From NCBI GenBank assembly GCA_963674805.2, contig CAXXNY010000022.1, positions 124,001-188,000 of the forward strand: a DNA stretch of 64,000 nt, read 5' to 3'. Below are positions 60,550-64,000 of this stretch, in pieces. The DNA comes from CALMFG01 sp963674805 (GTDB lineage: Bacteria > Bacillota > Clostridia > Christensenellales > CALMFG01). The notes under the pieces are model-generated. The model worked only from the letters and a program-made list of their open reading frames with translations. It was not told the DNA's origin and did not search any database. How positions within the stretch are numbered: position 1 is the first letter of the stretch; each line of letters begins with the position of its first letter. The position numbers and the translations under genes were made by a program.

Positions 60550-61290
60550 CTACAGCGTAAACCCGCCGTCAACCTTTAAAATCGCACCGGTCGTCCATGC
60601 CGCTTCATCCGATACAAAATACTCAACTGCCTTTGCGATATAATTAGTATCCCCAAATTCCCTTAGGACGGAGTTATTTCTCAGCCTCTCCTTAATCTCC
60701 GGGTCATCAAACTGCCATTTGTTAATCTTAGTGGGTATGGCGCCCGGCATGATGGCATTACAGGTTATGCCGTATTCACCGATATCCTTAGCAACAGTTC
60801 GCGTCATCATATTGATGCCCGCTTTAGCAACACTGTAATCAGTGGGAATTCCGTCAAAGTTTTCGGTTGCCGCCGATGAAATGTTGATGATTCTGCCTTT
60901 AATCTTTTTATCAACCATATGCTTGACGACATCCTGCGTTAAAAAGAACGTTCCCTTAATAATCACATCCAGCGTCCGGTTGAAGTCCTTTTCGGTGATT
61001 GTAAAGATATCATTTTGGATAAAAACGCCGGCATTATTAACGAGAATGTCGATATGGTCAAAGCTTTCAAGCGCTTTGTCAATAACCAGCTTTCGGCCCT
61101 CTGCCGTCCCGACGTCCGATTTCACCAGATAAGCACGAACACCAAGCTTTTCAGCTTCATCCGCCACTTCCTGCGCAGCCTTGTCGTCACTGTAATAGTT
61201 GATGATGATGTTGATCCCCAGCTGTGCCAGCCGCACCGCTATCGCTTTCCCTATGCCGTTTGAGGCACCCGTAATAATCGCGTTTCTCAT
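60550..61290 (-). CDS. Short-chain dehydrogenase/reductase
   Basis: The 246-residue classical SDR has the cofactor motif TGASNGIGKAIA, NNAG at about residue 83, the catalytic Ser in INISSAA and YSVAK with Tyr and Lys, and the usual end WTTGAILKVDGGFTL. It oxidises or reduces a hydroxyl or keto group with NAD(P). I start at the ATG after CGGAG; the longer frame overlaps the deacetylase gene. It follows that gene by 19 bases, so a sugar or sugar-derived alcohol is the likely substrate. Confidence 0.9.
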   Translation of the reverse strand: MRNAIITGASNGIGKAIAVRLAQLGINIIINYYSDDKAAQEVADEAEKLGVRAYLVKSDVGTAEGRKLVIDKALESFDHIDILVNNAGVFIQNDIFTITEKDFNRTLDVIIKGTFFLTQDVVKHMVDKKIKGRIINISSAATENFDGIPTDYSVAKAGINMMTRTVAKDIGEYGITCNAIMPGAIPTKINKWQFDDPEIKERLRNNSVLREFGDTNYIAKAVEYFVSDEAAWTTGAILKVDGGFTL

Positions 61291-61309
61291 CGTTTTTCTC
61301 CGTTGATTT

Positions 61310-62206
61310 TTATTTTTTATCCAATCTCCGTGCATAATTTTCGGCGCTTATAAAAACCGCGCCAACGTCTTTTAACATATCCGTCAGCAGCGCCAGTTCT
61401 TTCAGAGCCCGCTTCCCGCAGTTTTTCGTAATAAACCGTTGTGGTATGACTTTTGCCTCTCCGAATCGATAAGCCCGTTTACATTTGACGAATTCCCATG
61501 GATGGAAGTAAAAACACAGCACCGCAGGCAGGTTGTTCTCTTTCAAAAACTCCAGATAGCGTTCGATGCGTCCCATCAGGTATTTGGCGCCCTTTGTCCG
61601 GAACAACGGCCATTGGTCACGGTCGCGCTCCAATCCGGGATCTTTAGATTCCATAGTCATATCCGCAAAATTCGGAATCTCCAGAATCTTCAGTTTTCCT
61701 TCCTTTGTCCAGTCATTCTTTGACGGATGGTAGGGGCTGAATCGTTCCCTGTAAAAATACATCGGATAAGATGCATCCGTTTTATAACCCAGTTTCTCCA
61801 GCGTATTCACTACTTCTGTGGATCCCCACAGCCTCGGACAGCGGAATGATACCGGCTGTATCCCTGATGCCTGCTTCACCCACTCTGTCGCGGTCTCTAA
61901 GCGGTGCGCCACCTCGCGGGTAAGCAGCGGTTTTTCCCCCGGTATCGGGAAGAGTTCATCCCCGACTGTTTCATGATACAGTGAATGACAGCCGATTTCA
62001 TTGCCGCTCTTTTTAACCAGATCAACAATCTCGGGGTTTTCTTTTGCACATTCCCCTGTAAAGTAGAAGGTTGCTTCCACACCTTTCTTATTAAATAGAT
62101 CAATTAACTTCGGCGTTCCGTTCTTTGCGCCGTCATAAAACGGCGTAAAACTCCCGACATCGGTTTCCATATCAATGCCGTATATGACATAAATTTTATC
62201 TGACAT
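61310..62206 (-). CDS. Polysaccharide-deacetylase-family protein (NodB fold), paralog 2
   Basis: The 298-residue protein is closely similar to the locus-B paralog: IDMETDVGSFTPFYDG with the catalytic Asp, HSLYHETVGDELFPIPG with both His ligands, RCPRLWGSTEVVNTLE and LCFYFHPWEF. There is no signal peptide, so the substrate is imported or made in the cell. The start follows GGGGGAAAAG; an upstream extension would overlap the hydrolase gene. It lies 13 bases after that gene. The proteins share a near-identical core, so they should act on similar acylated sugars. Confidence 0.86.
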   Translation of the reverse strand: MSDKIYVIYGIDMETDVGSFTPFYDGAKNGTPKLIDLFNKKGVEATFYFTGECAKENPEIVDLVKKSGNEIGCHSLYHETVGDELFPIPGEKPLLTREVAHRLETATEWVKQASGIQPVSFRCPRLWGSTEVVNTLEKLGYKTDASYPMYFYRERFSPYHPSKNDWTKEGKLKILEIPNFADMTMESKDPGLERDRDQWPLFRTKGAKYLMGRIERYLEFLKENNLPAVLCFYFHPWEFVKCKRAYRFGEAKVIPQRFITKNCGKRALKELALLTDMLKDVGAVFISAENYARRLDKK

Positions 62207-62219
62207 ACTTTTCCCCCAT

Positions 62220-64000
62220 TTACAGCCACAGCCATCCCAGCGCCTCAACACCGAGATAAATCGGTTCGTCATCATATTGGTCCGGATACAGCTCATTCGT
62301 CAGCACACGCTTCAATTCATGATACGGAATCATGCAAGACTTTGTGCCGGTTTCCGAGACCGGATTGACGTCGAAATAGTTATTTTTAACGATATCAAAA
62401 TTCTTTTCGTTCAGCTCATACATCTGCAAAAGATATTCTTTTTTCTCTTTCTCGGTGCTGGCATTATCATACGCAATCGACGCTTTGGCCAGGTCGTAAA
62501 TAACCCGGTTTCTGGCGCTGGCAACCATTAGTTTTTCGAAATGCGGCATATAGACTTTCAGCTTATCGTCCGCCTCCAAGGCTGTCATAATCGTGCTCAG
62601 TTTGTCCATCAGCTCTGGCCAGTCTTCGATGGCCTGATTGATCCTGTCCAAATCGCGCGCTTCGACTTTGTTCCGAGCAAACGGGAATTCAGTCGGGAAT
62701 ATCTTCATCTGGCTTTCGTGAATCGTGAACATATTCATCAGCACATACAAAATATCATCTTTCAGGTCCTCTCCGAACACAGCGGCTATCGCATAATCGT
62801 AAAACGCGTCAGGCTCAAGGTAGGCCCCCCAGCCGTAAAATGCATGCGCAAATAAATGGATAAAGAATCCGTACCATTCGAACATATAGCCGTTTATTCC
62901 TTTAACCCCCAACTTTGCCGAGCCGATATGCTGGCGGATGTCTTCTTCTAAGAACTGATCGTTGCTCTCTTCGTCACACCTCAGACCGTTGCGGCGGCAT
63001 ATTCGGATCAGGCGTCCGAAACACGAAGATACGGCATTGGATTCGGTATCCCTTGCCCAGATTCGGTCCTTACCGAATGCCTCGGCCCATTTTTCAAATT
63101 CCGAGTCCGGAACATATAATCCCGGCGCCCAGAACAGCAAGATATCATCAGGGACGCTCGCCACCATTTCCTGCATCAAGTCAGCTGGTTTTTCCAACGG
63201 CGGCTGCCGCCATGCGCGCAGGCCAATCTGACAATCCGGGTTTTCATCCCGAATCACGTCATACAGTGCCATCAGCAGCTGATTGTTGGCCTTATGTTTG
63301 GCTTCTTCCAGCGAGTCTGCGTCTTTCAGGAAGTTTTCTTTGCACCGGTCACAGTCGCAGTACCAGAAGGCTTCTTCACTTTCTTCAAAATCAATGCCGT
63401 CAAACCCAAGCTGTACAATCCGGCGGAATGACGCTTTCAGGTAAGCGATATTATCTTCGTCGCTGAGGCAGAGGCAGTCAAAGTCATTGATGTACTTACT
63501 GCCTTCGGGCAGTAGCATACGCTTATCTTTATTAATGCTCGGGTATCCGCCGTTATAGCTGTTAAGCCCGACATAGGCAAAGAACGATACCCCGAGTTTG
63601 TGCCCGTATTCAATCAGCTTGCCCAAGAACTCTTTATCAAGGTTTGGGTGCATATATTCAATTGTGACCCAGTTGTTGCTTTCCTTATTCCATACTTTCA
63701 TTTTATAGTTTTTTAAGATTGTTTCCGGATATGCGTCAAACTCAAACGGCCAATAGCCGTACATACACATATTAAACTGGTTAATCTTAAGGTCAGAACA
63801 AATGTTGAGGTATTCGATCCACTCGTCGTATCCCCAAAGCTGCATATCAAATCCAAGCCTGCCGTAACCCGCATACCACGCGAAGGTGTTGGAAACCGCA
63901 CGCTGTTCGACGGTCGGCCAGTCTGTGATTTCACAGCACGCCATTTGATATCCGGATTTTGTTTTCTCAAAAAGCTGCTTTAGTGTAGAAAGCGCATTGG
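62220..64000 (-). CDS. Glycoside-hydrolase-like TIM-barrel protein, 5'-truncated by window edge
   Basis: The frame stays open to the right edge (I read 18 further in-frame codons beyond the ATG at 63944, beginning NALSTLKQLFEKT), so the N-terminus is missing. The visible start (ALSTLKQL, then EITDWPTVEQRA) resembles the end of the N-terminal domain found in GH20, GH67 and GH84 enzymes. A TIM barrel follows, with LGFDGIDFEESEEAFWYCDCDRCKENF, where a Cys-rich CDCDRC segment follows a possible acid pair, and WAPGLYVPDSE. No secretion signal can be judged. It may release the sugar used by the following deacetylase and SDR. The exact family is uncertain. Confidence 0.72.
   Translation of the reverse strand, partial: NALSTLKQLFEKTKSGYQMACCEITDWPTVEQRAVSNTFAWYAGYGRLGFDMQLWGYDEWIEYLNICSDLKINQFNMCMYGYWPFEFDAYPETILKNYKMKVWNKESNNWVTIEYMHPNLDKEFLGKLIEYGHKLGVSFFAYVGLNSYNGGYPSINKDKRMLLPEGSKYINDFDCLCLSDEDNIAYLKASFRRIVQLGFDGIDFEESEEAFWYCDCDRCKENFLKDADSLEEAKHKANNQLLMALYDVIRDENPDCQIGLRAWRQPPLEKPADLMQEMVASVPDDILLFWAPGLYVPDSEFEKWAEAFGKDRIWARDTESNAVSSCFGRLIRICRRNGLRCDEESNDQFLEEDIRQHIGSAKLGVKGINGYMFEWYGFFIHLFAHAFYGWGAYLEPDAFYDYAIAAVFGEDLKDDILYVLMNMFTIHESQMKIFPTEFPFARNKVEARDLDRINQAIEDWPELMDKLSTIMTALEADDKLKVYMPHFEKLMVASARNRVIYDLAKASIAYDNASTEKEKKEYLLQMYELNEKNFDIVKNNYFDVNPVSETGTKSCMIPYHELKRVLTNELYPDQYDDEPIYLGVEALGWLWL

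Noticed and set aside
1..64000. CRISPR arrays, tRNA or rRNA genes, insertion sequences and phage genes
   Set aside because: I looked for regular direct repeats, transposase and integrase-like proteins and tRNA-like cloverleaves and found none that I could support.

Overview
The window looks like part of a chromosome from an anaerobic, fermentative, spore-lineage Firmicute (Clostridia-like). Evidence: a Rex-controlled HydCBA electron-bifurcating [FeFe]-hydrogenase operon, a SpoIIE-type phosphatase, a pyrophosphate-type phosphofructokinase, lipoprotein-anchored sugar-binding proteins, strong AGGAGG-like ribosome binding sites, and sigma-A promoters with 17-base spacers. I see no rRNA, tRNA, CRISPR array, phage or insertion sequence. 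Nearly all genes lie on the minus strand, so transcription runs from high to low coordinates.

Region 1 (1-17.5 kb) is central metabolism and housekeeping. rex-hydC-hydB-hydA is followed, with overlapping reading frames, by a sensory-type [FeFe]-hydrogenase carrying a PAS domain and by a SpoIIE-family phosphatase that runs off the left edge. Next come a GNAT/YoaP protein, mscL, a PPi-dependent phosphofructokinase, a glutamate-synthase-like FMN protein, an ArsB/NhaD permease with a small unknown partner, an HPr-like protein lacking the phosphorylated histidine, and a BcsA-like glycosyltransferase with a c-di-GMP-binding PilZ domain.

Regions 2-4 (17.5-64 kb) are three sugar-uptake and catabolism loci, each built around a ribose-type ABC importer. 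Locus A (17.8-33 kb) combines L-fucose isomerase, a rhamnulokinase-like kinase, FucU and two RhaM-type mutarotases with a creatininase-family protein, a uroporphyrinogen-decarboxylase-family protein and a creatinase-like M24 protein. It is divergent from an unusual LacI regulator fused to a maltose-binding-protein-like domain. Locus B (33.2-45.5 kb) has a class II aldolase, FGGY and PfkB kinases, an ABC importer, a LacI regulator, an Anabaena-sensory-rhodopsin-transducer-family protein, another creatinase-like M24 protein, a polysaccharide-deacetylase-like protein and an MFS permease. Locus C (48.7-64 kb) has RpiB-like, ribokinase, ribulose-phosphate-epimerase-like and DUF4432 proteins, a third M24 protein, an ABC importer with LacI, BtpA/SgcQ, an SDR, a second polysaccharide-deacetylase paralog and a glycoside-hydrolase-like protein. 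Between B and C sits a tryptophanase gene with a DauR-like regulator and a divergent ridA.

The most interesting patterns are: (i) M24 proteins lacking the two metal-binding aspartates in all three sugar loci, together with other C-N hydrolase families (creatininase, deacetylase), suggesting import of sugars carrying N-linked substituents; (ii) the LacI-binding-protein fusion regulator; (iii) the sensory hydrogenase-phosphatase module joined to the catalytic hydrogenase operon; and (iv) clear LacI operators next to near-consensus promoters, which define two local regulons.
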